15,770 nucleotides of DNA from positions 1 through 15,770 of the forward strand of contig DATFXR010000587.1 in the NCBI GenBank assembly GCA_035315685.1. The letters are read 5' to 3'. Each line of letters opens with the position of its first letter. Within the stretch, counting starts at the first letter, position 1. Shown here one piece after another: positions 6,379-13,876 of the stretch. Source of the DNA: QHWK01 sp035315685 (GTDB lineage: Bacteria; Acidobacteriota; Vicinamibacteria; Vicinamibacterales; CAVVIG01). A program made the translations under genes and the position numbers. Below the pieces are notes generated by a model that was given only the letters and a program-made list of their open reading frames with translations, was not told the origin of the DNA and did not search any database.

Positions 6379-6451
6379 GGATCCGCGGCGAAGACACGAA
6401 GCAATTTTCATACGAGCGTTCTTCGTGCCTTCGTGCCTTCGTGGCGGATCC
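6379..6451. repeat. CACGAAG/CTTCGTG hairpin repeat, copy 2
   Basis: Arms at 6379-6401 and 6429-6451 pair at 20 of 23 positions; both ends carry GGATCC. The right side contains three consecutive 8-base units starting CTTCGTG (6421, 6429, 6437). The element starts nine bases after the stop of the quinone oxidoreductase gene and may act as its transcript end. There is no T-run beyond the stem. Confidence 0.85.
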
Positions 6452-6498
6452 ACACACCACGAGTCCTGCTCCGACCGAAGGTGATAAGCTCGCGAGTC

Positions 6499-6504
6499 AA
6501 GGAG
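6499..6504 (+). promoter_or_regulatory. Strong ribosome binding site of the TonB-dependent receptor
   Basis: AAGGAG sits eight bases before the ATG at 6513 and decides the start over the longer open frame beginning at 6339, which would run through the end of the preceding gene and a repeat. Most other starts in the window have weak or no such motif. Confidence 0.8.
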
Positions 6505-6512
6505 ATTCGCGG

Positions 6513-9500
6513 ATGCTGAGGCTCGGGCTGATGCTGGTGGTTGCCGCGGTGTCGAGCACCACTGCCGCTGCGCAGGAAACCACCGGCACGATTACAGGTA
6601 CGACGACTGACCAGACTGGCGCCGTTCTCCCGGGCGTCTCGGTCACGCTGAAGAACGTCGACACCGGTAGCGTGCGCACGGTCGTCACGAACGAGGCCGG
6701 GCTCTACACCGCCGCGCTCGTTCCGATCGGTCAGTACGAAGTCACCTTCGAGCTTCAGGGCTTTCAGAGCGTCACGCTGCGCAACGTCACGCTGCACGTC
6801 AACGATCGCCTGCAGCTCGACGGCCGTCTCACGCTCGGCGCCGTCGCGGAGAGCGTCGACGTGACGGCCGGCCGCACGCTGGTGCAGCCGATCGCCGCGC
6901 TGCAGTCGACGATGACCTCCACGCAGGTCAAGGAGCTGCCGCTCAACAACCGCAACTTCGTGCAGCTGGCGACGCTCGCGCCCGGCGTCTCGAGCGACCT
7001 CGCCGACGAAGTCGGCGTCGGCTTGACGAGCACGGTCAGCATCTCGATCAACGGCGCGCGGCGGAACGCCGTGAACTGGCTGGTCGACGGCGTCTCGGAC
7101 GTCGACGTCGGCTCGAACATCACGCTGTTGTCGACGCCGAGCCTCGAATCAATCGAAGAGTTCAAGATCATCACCAACGGCTACCAGGCCGAATGGCCGC
7201 GCAGCGGCGGCGGCATCGTCAACGTCGTGACCAAGTCGGGAACCGGGCGCTACAGCGGCAGCGCCTACGAGTTTTTGCGCAGCGACAAACTGAATGCCAA
7301 CTCGTTCTTCCGGAACCTGAACGCCGACCCGGCGATCAACAGCACTCCCGCGCCGCTGAAGTACAACAACTTCGGCGGTACAGTCGGCGGGCCGATCGTG
7401 CCGACGAAGATGTTCTTTTTCTTCTCGGAGGAGCTGCGCCGGATCAAGCGCGTGACGCCGCTGACCGCCAGCACCTTCGACCCCGCATGGCTCAGCGATC
7501 CGACGAATGCGAATTACGTCGCGCCGGCGCTGCGCGATCCCAACGCGGTGAAACTGCTCGGGCTGTATCCGGCGCCGAACGTCACCGGCCGTACGCAGTT
7601 TCTGACCTCGTCGCCGGGCATTCAGAACACGCGGCAGGAAGTGGCGCGCGTCGACTACGATCTCAGCCCCGCCTACCGCCTCACCGGCCGCTTTTCCCAC
7701 GACAACAGCTACACGCAGGAGCCGGGCGGCCTGTTCCTCGGGTTCGTTGTGCCGGACGTGTCGACGACCGAGACGAACGTCCCCGGACAGGTGGCGGCAG
7801 GCATCCTGCGCTCCATGCACGGCACCAACACGCTGAACGAAGTGCAGTTCCAGTTCTCCAGCAACAGCATCTCCGACGCCAACCTCGCCGCCGGCAGAAA
7901 TCTCCGCTCGTCGCTCGGGTTGACCATTCCGGAAGTGTTTCCAGGCAATGATCTCGGCATCATGCCGCTGCTCGCGGTCACCGGACAGCTGTCCAGCACC
8001 GGCGCCAACCAGCTGTTCAAGATCGAGTATCGCAACTACACCGTGACCGACAGCTTCACGTGGCAGCACGGCGAGCACGGCTTGAAGTTCGGCGGACTGA
8101 TGACGTTCGAGCGGAAGAACGAGAACGCCGCGAACCAGACGCAGGGCAACTTCACGTTCGCGGCCGGCGGCGGCCACACGGCCTTCTACAACTTCCTCAG
8201 CGGCAACGCCGACGGATCGTGCGACAATGCCTGCACCTACACCGAGGCGCAACGCGACGTGACCGTGCACCTGCGCTTCAACCGCTACGAGATGTTCGCG
8301 CAGGATTCGTGGAAGCCGCACGCAAACCTGACGGTCGACTACGGCGTCCGCTACTCCCTGTATCCGCCGGTCACCGACGCGAACGGCACGCTCACCAACT
8401 TCCTGCCGTCGCGCTTCGACCCGGCCAGGGCGCCGACGTGCGCGAACGCCACGTGCAGCACGATCGTCGCCGGCACCGGCGATCCGCTGAACGGCATCAT
8501 CGTCGCCGGTCAGAACTCGCCGTTCGGCGACGCCGTCTACGCCTTCGACAAGGGGAATATCCAGCCGCGGGTCGGTGTCACGTGGGATCCGGCGTCGACC
8601 GGCCGGACGATCTACCGCGGCTCGTACGGCGTCTATTACGACCAGGCGCTGGTCGGCATCTTCGAGCAGAACGCGTTCACCAACCCGCCGTTCGTCGCCA
8701 CGACGACCATTCTCGATACCCGGCTGTCGAACCCCGGCGCGGGTACGACATCGACCACCATCGGCGTGCCGGCGTTGATCGGCAACGGCGATGATTTCAA
8801 GACACCACGCACACAGCAGTGGAACGTCGGCGTGCAGCAGCAGCTCTACGCCCGCGGTGCCCTGGACGTCAGCTACGTCGGCGCCCACGGGGATCACCTG
8901 ATCCGGCCGATCGACATCAACTATCCGCAGCCCGCCGACGTTCTGCGGCTTGGCAGCGTCAACCTGGCGCGGCCCTACCTCGGCTACGGCGCGATCACGC
9001 TGCGGACCACCACCGCGCGCAGCAACTACTGGGGCGTGCTCACGAGCCTCCGCCACGATGGCGGGGCGGCCGGGTCGCTGACGCTCAACTACACCCTGAG
9101 CCGCAACCGCACCGACGCGAGCAACGATCGCGACGCGATCGACCTGCCGCAGAACCCGCTGGATCTCGAGGCCGAGTACGCGGACGCACGCACCGATCGG
9201 CGGCATATCTTCACCGCGAACTACGTCTACAACATCCCGTTCATGAAGGATTCGCCGAACGCGCTGGTCAAAGGCATCCTTGCCGGCTGGCAGATCGCCG
9301 GCATCACGACTCTCAACTCCGGGCAGCCGATTCCACGCATCTCGGAGAACACCAACGGTTTCCTGCGCGGCGGCCGCCCGAACCTCGTCGCCGATCCGGC
9401 CGCGGGTCAGCAGACCGCGAACCTGTTCTGGTTCGACCCGAACGCCTATGCGCCGGCGGCAGACGGGACGTTCGGCAACTCGGGGCGCGCCGAGTTCCGC

Positions 9501-9758
9501 CAGCCGGGCCGCAACCAGACGGATCTGTCGATTTCCAAGAACTGGACGTTCAACCGCACGCAGCGCATTCAGTTCCGTGCGGACGCCATCAACGCGTTCA
9601 ACCACACGCAGTGGCTTGCCGATCCACAGGCCAGCGGGCTCGACAACACCTGCACGGTCAGCCTGACGACCTGCAACACACCAGCTGACACGTTCGGGCA
9701 GATCCTCGCGACGCGTGCGCCGCGGGAGATTCAGGTGGGACTGAAGTTCTATTGGTAA
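6513..9758 (+). CDS. Oar-like TonB-dependent outer-membrane receptor with carboxypeptidase-regulatory domain
   Basis: A 1081-residue outer-membrane protein. A signal peptide 'MLRLGLMLVVAAVSSTTAAA' precedes a cleavage site before Q21. Residues about 24-115 form a carboxypeptidase-regulatory-like beta-sandwich ('GAVLPGVSVTLKNVDTGSVR', 'TNEAGLYTAALVPIGQYEV'). The plug domain follows, with 'VKELPLNNRNFVQLATLAPG' (about 139-158), 'SISINGARRNAVNWLVDGVS' and 'SGGGIVNVVTKSG'. The rest is a long beta barrel ending in the aromatic 'EIQVGLKFYW', the usual signal for barrel assembly. The substrate is unknown; such receptors are abundant in Acidobacteriota and Myxococcota. Three short cysteine loops (CX3C, CX4C, CX6C) lie in apparent extracellular segments. 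The start is secure: AAGGAG lies eight bases upstream, the only strong Shine-Dalgarno in the window. I see no clear TonB box. Confidence 0.92.
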   Translation: MLRLGLMLVVAAVSSTTAAAQETTGTITGTTTDQTGAVLPGVSVTLKNVDTGSVRTVVTNEAGLYTAALVPIGQYEVTFELQGFQSVTLRNVTLHVNDRLQLDGRLTLGAVAESVDVTAGRTLVQPIAALQSTMTSTQVKELPLNNRNFVQLATLAPGVSSDLADEVGVGLTSTVSISINGARRNAVNWLVDGVSDVDVGSNITLLSTPSLESIEEFKIITNGYQAEWPRSGGGIVNVVTKSGTGRYSGSAYEFLRSDKLNANSFFRNLNADPAINSTPAPLKYNNFGGTVGGPIVPTKMFFFFSEELRRIKRVTPLTASTFDPAWLSDPTNANYVAPALRDPNAVKLLGLYPAPNVTGRTQFLTSSPGIQNTRQEVARVDYDLSPAYRLTGRFSHDNSYTQEPGGLFLGFVVPDVSTTETNVPGQVAAGILRSMHGTNTLNEVQFQFSSNSISDANLAAGRNLRSSLGLTIPEVFPGNDLGIMPLLAVTGQLSSTGANQLFKIEYRNYTVTDSFTWQHGEHGLKFGGLMTFERKNENAANQTQGNFTFAAGGGHTAFYNFLSGNADGSCDNACTYTEAQRDVTVHLRFNRYEMFAQDSWKPHANLTVDYGVRYSLYPPVTDANGTLTNFLPSRFDPARAPTCANATCSTIVAGTGDPLNGIIVAGQNSPFGDAVYAFDKGNIQPRVGVTWDPASTGRTIYRGSYGVYYDQALVGIFEQNAFTNPPFVATTTILDTRLSNPGAGTTSTTIGVPALIGNGDDFKTPRTQQWNVGVQQQLYARGALDVSYVGAHGDHLIRPIDINYPQPADVLRLGSVNLARPYLGYGAITLRTTTARSNYWGVLTSLRHDGGAAGSLTLNYTLSRNRTDASNDRDAIDLPQNPLDLEAEYADARTDRRHIFTANYVYNIPFMKDSPNALVKGILAGWQIAGITTLNSGQPIPRISENTNGFLRGGRPNLVADPAAGQQTANLFWFDPNAYAPAADGTFGNSGRAEFRQPGRNQTDLSISKNWTFNRTQRIQFRADAINAFNHTQWLADPQASGLDNTCTVSLTTCNTPADTFGQILATRAPREIQVGLKFYW

Positions 9759-9769
9759 CCGGAAACCGC

Positions 9770-9790
9770 GACTGCCGACTATCGGCTGTC
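9770..9790 (+). repeat. Short heptamer repeat (GACTNNN) upstream of the UPF0182 gene
   Basis: Three 7-base units GACTGCC, GACTATC and GGCTGTC follow one another and end four bases before the ATG at 9795. They also contain the small hairpin GCCGACTATCGGC. The same heptamer family forms a long array inside the DUF349 gene at 14439-14557. The units occupy the place where a ribosome binding site would be expected. Confidence 0.5.
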
Positions 9791-9794
9791 AGCC

Positions 9795-12662
9795 ATGGCT
9801 GAAACGATCGACTGGCCGCCGTCGCGCCGTCCGCCGCGCGGCCGCGGCCGCCTCGTCCTGCTCGTCGTCGCCGGCCTGCTGTTGGTGAGCGGCGGCACGG
9901 CACTGTCGTACTACGTCGACGCGCTCTGGTTCGACTCGCTTGGCGTCGGCGACGTCTTCTGGACGACGCTGAGGATTCAGTCGGCGATCTTCTGCGGCTT
10001 CACGCTCGCCACCTTCGCGCTTCTCTACGGATCCTTCGTCGCGCTCAAGCCGGACCGGCTCGGCGAACTGGCGGGCCTGCCGATTCTGATCAACGGTCAA
10101 CCGATCCGGCTGCCGGTCGAGCCGGTCATTCGGTTGATCGCGATCGGCGGCTCGTTCCTGATTGCCGTGGTCACGGCGTCGGCGATGGCGTCCGACTGGA
10201 CGGCGCTCGCGTTGTACTGGTACGGCGGCGCCGACCGCGTGCGCGCCGCAGCAGGCGCCGCCGTCGATCCGATCTTCGGCCGGCCGCTCACCTTTTACTT
10301 CTTCACGCTCCCGGCGTGGCAGCTGATATCAGGATGGCTGCTGACGCTCGCGGTGATCGCCACCGCGGTTGGCATCTTCTTCGCAGTGATCACCGGAGGC
10401 ACGCGGCTGATCGGCCGCCGCGTGAGAGAAGCGTCGACATGGCGGGGGCTGTCGATCGCGTTCGCGGCCGTGCTGCTGATGCTGGCGGTCCGTACCTACA
10501 TCGGCCGTTTCGACCGGCTGTTCGACGACCACACGATCTTCGCAGGCGTCACCTACACCGACGCGCACGTGACGATTCCCGGGCAGCTGGTCCTGTCGAT
10601 CGCGCTCGCCGTCGCGGCCGTCGTCGCGCTGATCAACGCCGTCGCCGCGCCGCGTGTTCGCTGGCTGGTGATCGGCGTGGTACCTGCCGTCGCGGTCTAC
10701 ATCGTCGTCGGTCTGATCGGGTGGTACGTCACCAGCTTCGTCGTCAAGCCGAACGAGCTGGTGCGCGAGACGCCGTACATCACACATAACATCGAGTTGA
10801 CCCGGCAGGCGTTCGGGCTCAACCGCGTCGCCCGCCGCGCGTTCCCGGCCGACGTCGGCATCGAAGCGGTCGAGGCCGAGAAGAACGACAGCACGCTCCA
10901 GAACATCCGGTTGTGGGACTGGCGCGCCCTGCAGGACACGCTTCGCCAGATCCAGGAGATCCGCACCTATTACGACTTTCCCGACATCGACATCGATCGC
11001 TACGAGATCGATGGCTCGGTGCGGCAGATGATGCTCGCCGCGCGCGAGCTGAACATCGAGAAGCTGCCCGAAAGCAGCCGCAACTGGATCAACGAGAAGC
11101 TGATCTACTCGCACGGCTACGGCGTGACGATGAATCCGGTGAACGCGTTCACTCCGGAAGGATTGCCAGGGCTGGTCCTCAGCGACATGCCGGTGCGCAG
11201 CACGATTCAGTCGATCACGGTCGCGCGGCCAGAGATCTACTTTGGCGAGCTCACCAACACGGACGTCTACGTGCGCACGCGCCAGAAGGAATTCAACTAT
11301 CCGCAGGGTGAAACCAACAGCCTGACCTCGTACGGGGGGACCGGCGGCATCGCGCTCGGCGGGTTCTTCCGGCGGCTGATCATCGCGCTCGATCGCGGCG
11401 ACCTGGCCAAGCTGCCGTTCAGTGACGACGTCAACGCGGAGAGCCGCCTGTTGATGCGGCGCAACATCCGCGAGCGCGTCCGGACGCTCGCACCGTTTCT
11501 GGTCTTCGACGACGATCCCTACATCGTTGTCGGCGAGGACGGCCGGCTGTCGTGGATCATCGACGGGTTCACGACGTCGGACAGCTACCCGTACGCGCGG
11601 CTCTATCGCCTCGGTCGCTCGCGCGTCAACTACATGCGCAACAGCGTCAAGGTGGTCATCGACGCCTACGACGGTACGACGACGTTCTACGTCTTCGACG
11701 CCGATGATCCTATGATTGCCGGCTATCGCGCCATCTTCCCGTCGCTCTTCAAGGACGCGTCGACGATGCCGCCCGGGATGCGCAAGCACGTTCGGTATCC
11801 TGAGCTGCTGTTGAAGCTGCAGGCGTCCGTCTACGGCCTCTACCACATGACCGATCCCGGCGCCTTCTACAACCGCGAGGACCTGTGGACGGTGGCGAGC
11901 GAGGTCGGGCTGAGCGCGCAGCGCGAGCAGGCCGCGCAGACAATGGAACCGAACTTCGTACTGATGACGCTGCCCGGCGAGCAATCAATCGAGTTCATCG
12001 AGATCCTGCCGTTCACGCCTGCGAACCGTAACAACCTGATTGGCTGGATCGCCGGACGCAGCGACGGTCCGCATTACGGCACCGCGCTGGTCTTCGATTT
12101 CCCGAAGACCAAGCTCGTCGACGGACCGCTCCAGGTGGAGGCGCGGATCGATCAGAACCCGCAACTCTCCGGCCAGCTCTCGTTGTGGAACCAGCAGGGA
12201 TCGCACGTGCGGCGCGGCGCGATGGTCGTCATCCCCGTCGGCCGCGCGCTGCTCTATGCCGAGCCGATCTATCTCCAGGCGGAGCGCAGCCCGATGCCGG
12301 AGCTCCGGCTCGTCGTGCTCGCATTGCAGGATCGCCTCGCCTACGGTCCGACGTTCGAGGCCGCCATGGGCGCGCTCTTTGGCAACGCACCGTCGACAAT
12401 CAGCCTCGCGGCCGGCGTCGCAGGCGCCGAATCAGGCGCGAACAGCGGGCGGCCGCGAACGAATCAGGCCGCGCCAACGGCCGCGGCGGCGGGGGGCGCA
12501 CCCGCCGCACCGCCGCCAGGTGATCTCGATTCGCTGATCCGCGGCGCCGCTCAGGATCTGAGCGAGTACCAGCGTCTGACCGCCGAGGGTCGACTGACGG
12601 ACGCCGGCGCCCGGCTCGAGGCACTGAAACAGAAGTTGGATCAACTGCAGCGCCGGCGATGA
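9795..12662 (+). CDS. UPF0182 family membrane protein
   Basis: A 955-residue protein matching UPF0182 (COG1615), conserved in actinobacteria, cyanobacteria and others but without a known function. Seven hydrophobic segments are visible at about 20-39, 65-85, 112-132, 172-198, 218-234, 263-285 and 290-313. Between the first two is the family hallmark 'YYVDALWFDSLGVGDVFWTT'. A large soluble region follows, with 'ELTRQAFGLN', 'IRLWDWRALQDTLRQIQEIR', 'NWINEKLIYSHGYGVTMNPV' and 'EDGRLSWIIDGFTTSDSYPY', all typical of the family. Residues about 875-910 are an Ala/Pro/Gly-rich linker, then a short coiled coil 'DAGARLEALKQKLDQLQRRR' ends the protein, as usual for these proteins. It follows the TonB receptor by 36 bp on the same strand, so co-transcription is plausible. 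No Shine-Dalgarno is present. The soluble part is likely extracytoplasmic, by inference. Confidence 0.92.
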   Translation: MAETIDWPPSRRPPRGRGRLVLLVVAGLLLVSGGTALSYYVDALWFDSLGVGDVFWTTLRIQSAIFCGFTLATFALLYGSFVALKPDRLGELAGLPILINGQPIRLPVEPVIRLIAIGGSFLIAVVTASAMASDWTALALYWYGGADRVRAAAGAAVDPIFGRPLTFYFFTLPAWQLISGWLLTLAVIATAVGIFFAVITGGTRLIGRRVREASTWRGLSIAFAAVLLMLAVRTYIGRFDRLFDDHTIFAGVTYTDAHVTIPGQLVLSIALAVAAVVALINAVAAPRVRWLVIGVVPAVAVYIVVGLIGWYVTSFVVKPNELVRETPYITHNIELTRQAFGLNRVARRAFPADVGIEAVEAEKNDSTLQNIRLWDWRALQDTLRQIQEIRTYYDFPDIDIDRYEIDGSVRQMMLAARELNIEKLPESSRNWINEKLIYSHGYGVTMNPVNAFTPEGLPGLVLSDMPVRSTIQSITVARPEIYFGELTNTDVYVRTRQKEFNYPQGETNSLTSYGGTGGIALGGFFRRLIIALDRGDLAKLPFSDDVNAESRLLMRRNIRERVRTLAPFLVFDDDPYIVVGEDGRLSWIIDGFTTSDSYPYARLYRLGRSRVNYMRNSVKVVIDAYDGTTTFYVFDADDPMIAGYRAIFPSLFKDASTMPPGMRKHVRYPELLLKLQASVYGLYHMTDPGAFYNREDLWTVASEVGLSAQREQAAQTMEPNFVLMTLPGEQSIEFIEILPFTPANRNNLIGWIAGRSDGPHYGTALVFDFPKTKLVDGPLQVEARIDQNPQLSGQLSLWNQQGSHVRRGAMVVIPVGRALLYAEPIYLQAERSPMPELRLVVLALQDRLAYGPTFEAAMGALFGNAPSTISLAAGVAGAESGANSGRPRTNQAAPTAAAAGGAPAAPPPGDLDSLIRGAAQDLSEYQRLTAEGRLTDAGARLEALKQKLDQLQRRR

Positions 12663-12675
12663 CGCAGTCAAGGAA

Positions 12676-12755
12676 GCAGAGGTTAACAGACGACGCAAAG
12701 GAGAGCGGTTCGGCGGTTCTTTCCTTTGCTGCCTCAGTTGCCCTCTGCGTTTTTG
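12676..12755 (+). terminator. Terminator-like hairpin after the UPF0182 gene
   Basis: Arms 12676-12701 and 12723-12748 pair at 20 of 26 positions (outer GCAGAGG/CCTCTGC without gaps, inner GCAAAGG/CCTTTGC) around a 21-base loop. Five T residues (12750-12754) follow one base after the stem. The position, 13 bases after the stop codon, suits an intrinsic terminator. The GCAGAGG/CCTTTGC composition resembles dispersed small repeats, so it may be a repeat used as a terminator. Confidence 0.55.
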
Positions 12756-12782
12756 TCAGAGAGACGGCGACGAGAGCGAGTC

Positions 12783-12833
12783 AGCAGGTAAGGGAGCAGC
12801 CCGAGGCGGCGCTCAGCCGTCAGCTCCCCTGCT
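12783..12833. repeat. Second inverted repeat in the UPF0182-FKBP gap
   Basis: AGCAGG and GGGAGC on the left, separated by TAA, pair with GCTCCC and CTGCT on the right. This gives a bulged stem of about 11 bp around a 25-base loop. The loop contains a small secondary inverted repeat. The role is unknown. The rest of the 233-bp gap between the genes shows no open frame of interest. Confidence 0.45.
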
Positions 12834-12891
12834 AGGTACGGCCGGCAGCATACCATGGAGCCGCGACGGCAAAGGGAAAACGCACTCTAAG

Positions 12892-12897
12892 TACAAT
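12892..12897 (+). promoter_or_regulatory. Candidate -10 element of the FKBP gene
   Basis: TACAAT matches five of six bases of the -10 consensus. A start of transcription about seven bases downstream would fall at the second in-frame ATG (12905), implying a leaderless message. No good -35 is seen. The motif overlaps the first ATG (12896), so if it is real, translation must begin at 12905. Confidence 0.3.
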
Positions 12898-13693
12898 GAT
12901 TGGTATGCGTGCATTGATGCTCATCCTCATCCTCACGGTCGCTGTCGCTGCCGGTGCGCAGTCGCAGACCGGGAACATCGCGGCGCCGTCCGACGTCGCG
13001 GCGCCACCCGCCGAGGCGACGAAGACTGCCTCCGGCCTGGCAACGAAAGTGATCGCGCGCGGCACCGGCAAGGACCGTCCCACGAAAGACGATGTCGTCA
13101 TCGTCCAGTACACCGGCTGGAAGACCGACGGCGCGATGTTCGACAGCTCGGTCAGCAAGGGCAAGCCGGCGACGTTTGGCGTGAGCCGGGTCATCAGCGG
13201 CTTCAGCGAAGGACTGCAGCTGATGGTGACGGGCGAGAAGCGTCGTCTCTGGATTCCGGAGTCGCTCGCGTACAAGGGCCAGCGCGAGCCGAAAGGCATG
13301 CTCGTCTTCGACGTCGAGCTGATCGACGTGCCGAGCCATCCGCCGCCGGATGTGAAGGCGCCGCCGGCCGACGCGAAGAAGACCGCAACCGGCCTCGCCT
13401 ACAAGGTCTTGAAGGAAGGGGTCGGCGGTCGACACCCGCGGCCAACCGGCAGCGTGACCGTGAACTACACCGGCTGGACGACCGACGGCAAGATGTTCGA
13501 CAGCTCGATCGTAAAGGGGGAACCGATGACCTTTCAGGTCGATCAGGTGATCCCTGGATGGACCGAAGGACTGCAGCTGATGTACGAGGGAGAGAAGACG
13601 CGATTCTGGATTCCCGAGAATATCGCCTACAAGGGCAAGAGCGCGCCGTACGGCATGCTGGTGTTCGACGTGGAGCTAGTGAAGATCCAGTAG
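12896..13693 (+). CDS. Secreted peptidyl-prolyl isomerase with two tandem FKBP domains
   Basis: 265 residues with a signal peptide ('MRALMLILILTVAVAAGAQS', cut near AGA-Q), so it probably acts in the periplasm, catalysing proline cis-trans isomerisation during folding of exported proteins. Two FKBP domains lie at about 47-145 and 166-264. Each is preceded by a similar linker ('PPAEATKTASGLATKV' and 'PPADAKKTATGLAYKV'), so the duplication covers linker and domain. Both keep the 'YTGW-TDG-MFDSS' loop, the F before the flap and the 'LAYKG' and 'LVFDVEL' strands that line the FK506 pocket. The pocket tryptophan is present in domain 2 (W222, 'VIPGWTEGL') but replaced by phenylalanine in domain 1 (F103, 'VISGFSEGL'). 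The start is either ATG 12896 or ATG 12905; neither has a Shine-Dalgarno. The gene converges with the DUF349 gene. Confidence 0.93.
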   Translation: MIGMRALMLILILTVAVAAGAQSQTGNIAAPSDVAAPPAEATKTASGLATKVIARGTGKDRPTKDDVVIVQYTGWKTDGAMFDSSVSKGKPATFGVSRVISGFSEGLQLMVTGEKRRLWIPESLAYKGQREPKGMLVFDVELIDVPSHPPPDVKAPPADAKKTATGLAYKVLKEGVGGRHPRPTGSVTVNYTGWTTDGKMFDSSIVKGEPMTFQVDQVIPGWTEGLQLMYEGEKTRFWIPENIAYKGKSAPYGMLVFDVELVKIQ

Positions 13694-13752
13694 GTCGCGT
13701 CGGTCGCGCAGGCCTGGTGGGTCAAGTGGGCCGGGTGGGTCTGGTAGGTTCG
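13694..13752 (+). repeat. Nonamer repeat array, left arm
   Basis: 9-base units of the type GTGGGTCAA, GTGGGCCGG, GTGGGTCTG and GTAGGTTCG follow in phase at 13717-13752, with two related units GTCGCGTCG and GTCGCGCAG at 13694-13711. The array begins directly after the FKBP stop codon. It faces an inverted array at 13850-13876. Confidence 0.6.
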
Positions 13753-13827
13753 AACGGCGTCTTGTTTTGGCAAGATGGGTAAATCCGATCTACTCGCGGT
13801 CCGATGGTTGGCGTGAGGTGGTATTCA

Positions 13828-13850
13828 GCCACGTGTCCAGAACGCGTGGC
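13828..13850. repeat. Small hairpin between the nonamer arrays
   Basis: GCCACG (13828-13833) and CGTGGC (13845-13850) form a perfect 6-bp stem with an 11-base loop. It sits in the middle of the FKBP-DUF349 convergent gap and could contribute to transcript ends in both directions. Confidence 0.4.
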
Positions 13851-13876
13851 CGTGCGACCCACCCGACCTACCCGAC
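13850..13876 (-). repeat. Nonamer repeat array, right arm (inverted)
   Basis: On the minus strand three in-phase units GTCGGGTAG, GTCGGGTGG and GTCGCACGG run from 13876 down to 13850. GACCCACCCGACC (13856-13868) pairs at 12 of 13 positions with 13729-13741, so the two arrays could form a long stem around the roughly 100-base centre. The array abuts the stop codon of the DUF349 gene (13877-13879). Confidence 0.6.

Noticed and set aside
6339..6512. N-terminal extension of the TonB receptor to the upstream start at 6339
   Set aside because: It would read through the end of the quinone oxidoreductase gene and the hairpin repeat. The ATG at 6513 has a strong AAGGAG and begins a clean signal peptide.
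7149..9605. 818-codon open frame on the minus strand
   Set aside because: It lies fully antisense to the TonB receptor, whose domains, signal peptide and ribosome site are clear. The antisense product is Arg/Val/Gly-rich low-complexity sequence typical of GC-rich shadow frames.
10329..11984. 551-codon open frame on the minus strand
   Set aside because: Antisense to the UPF0182 gene with its conserved motifs; the product is Asp/Arg/Gln/Val-rich without any recognisable domain.
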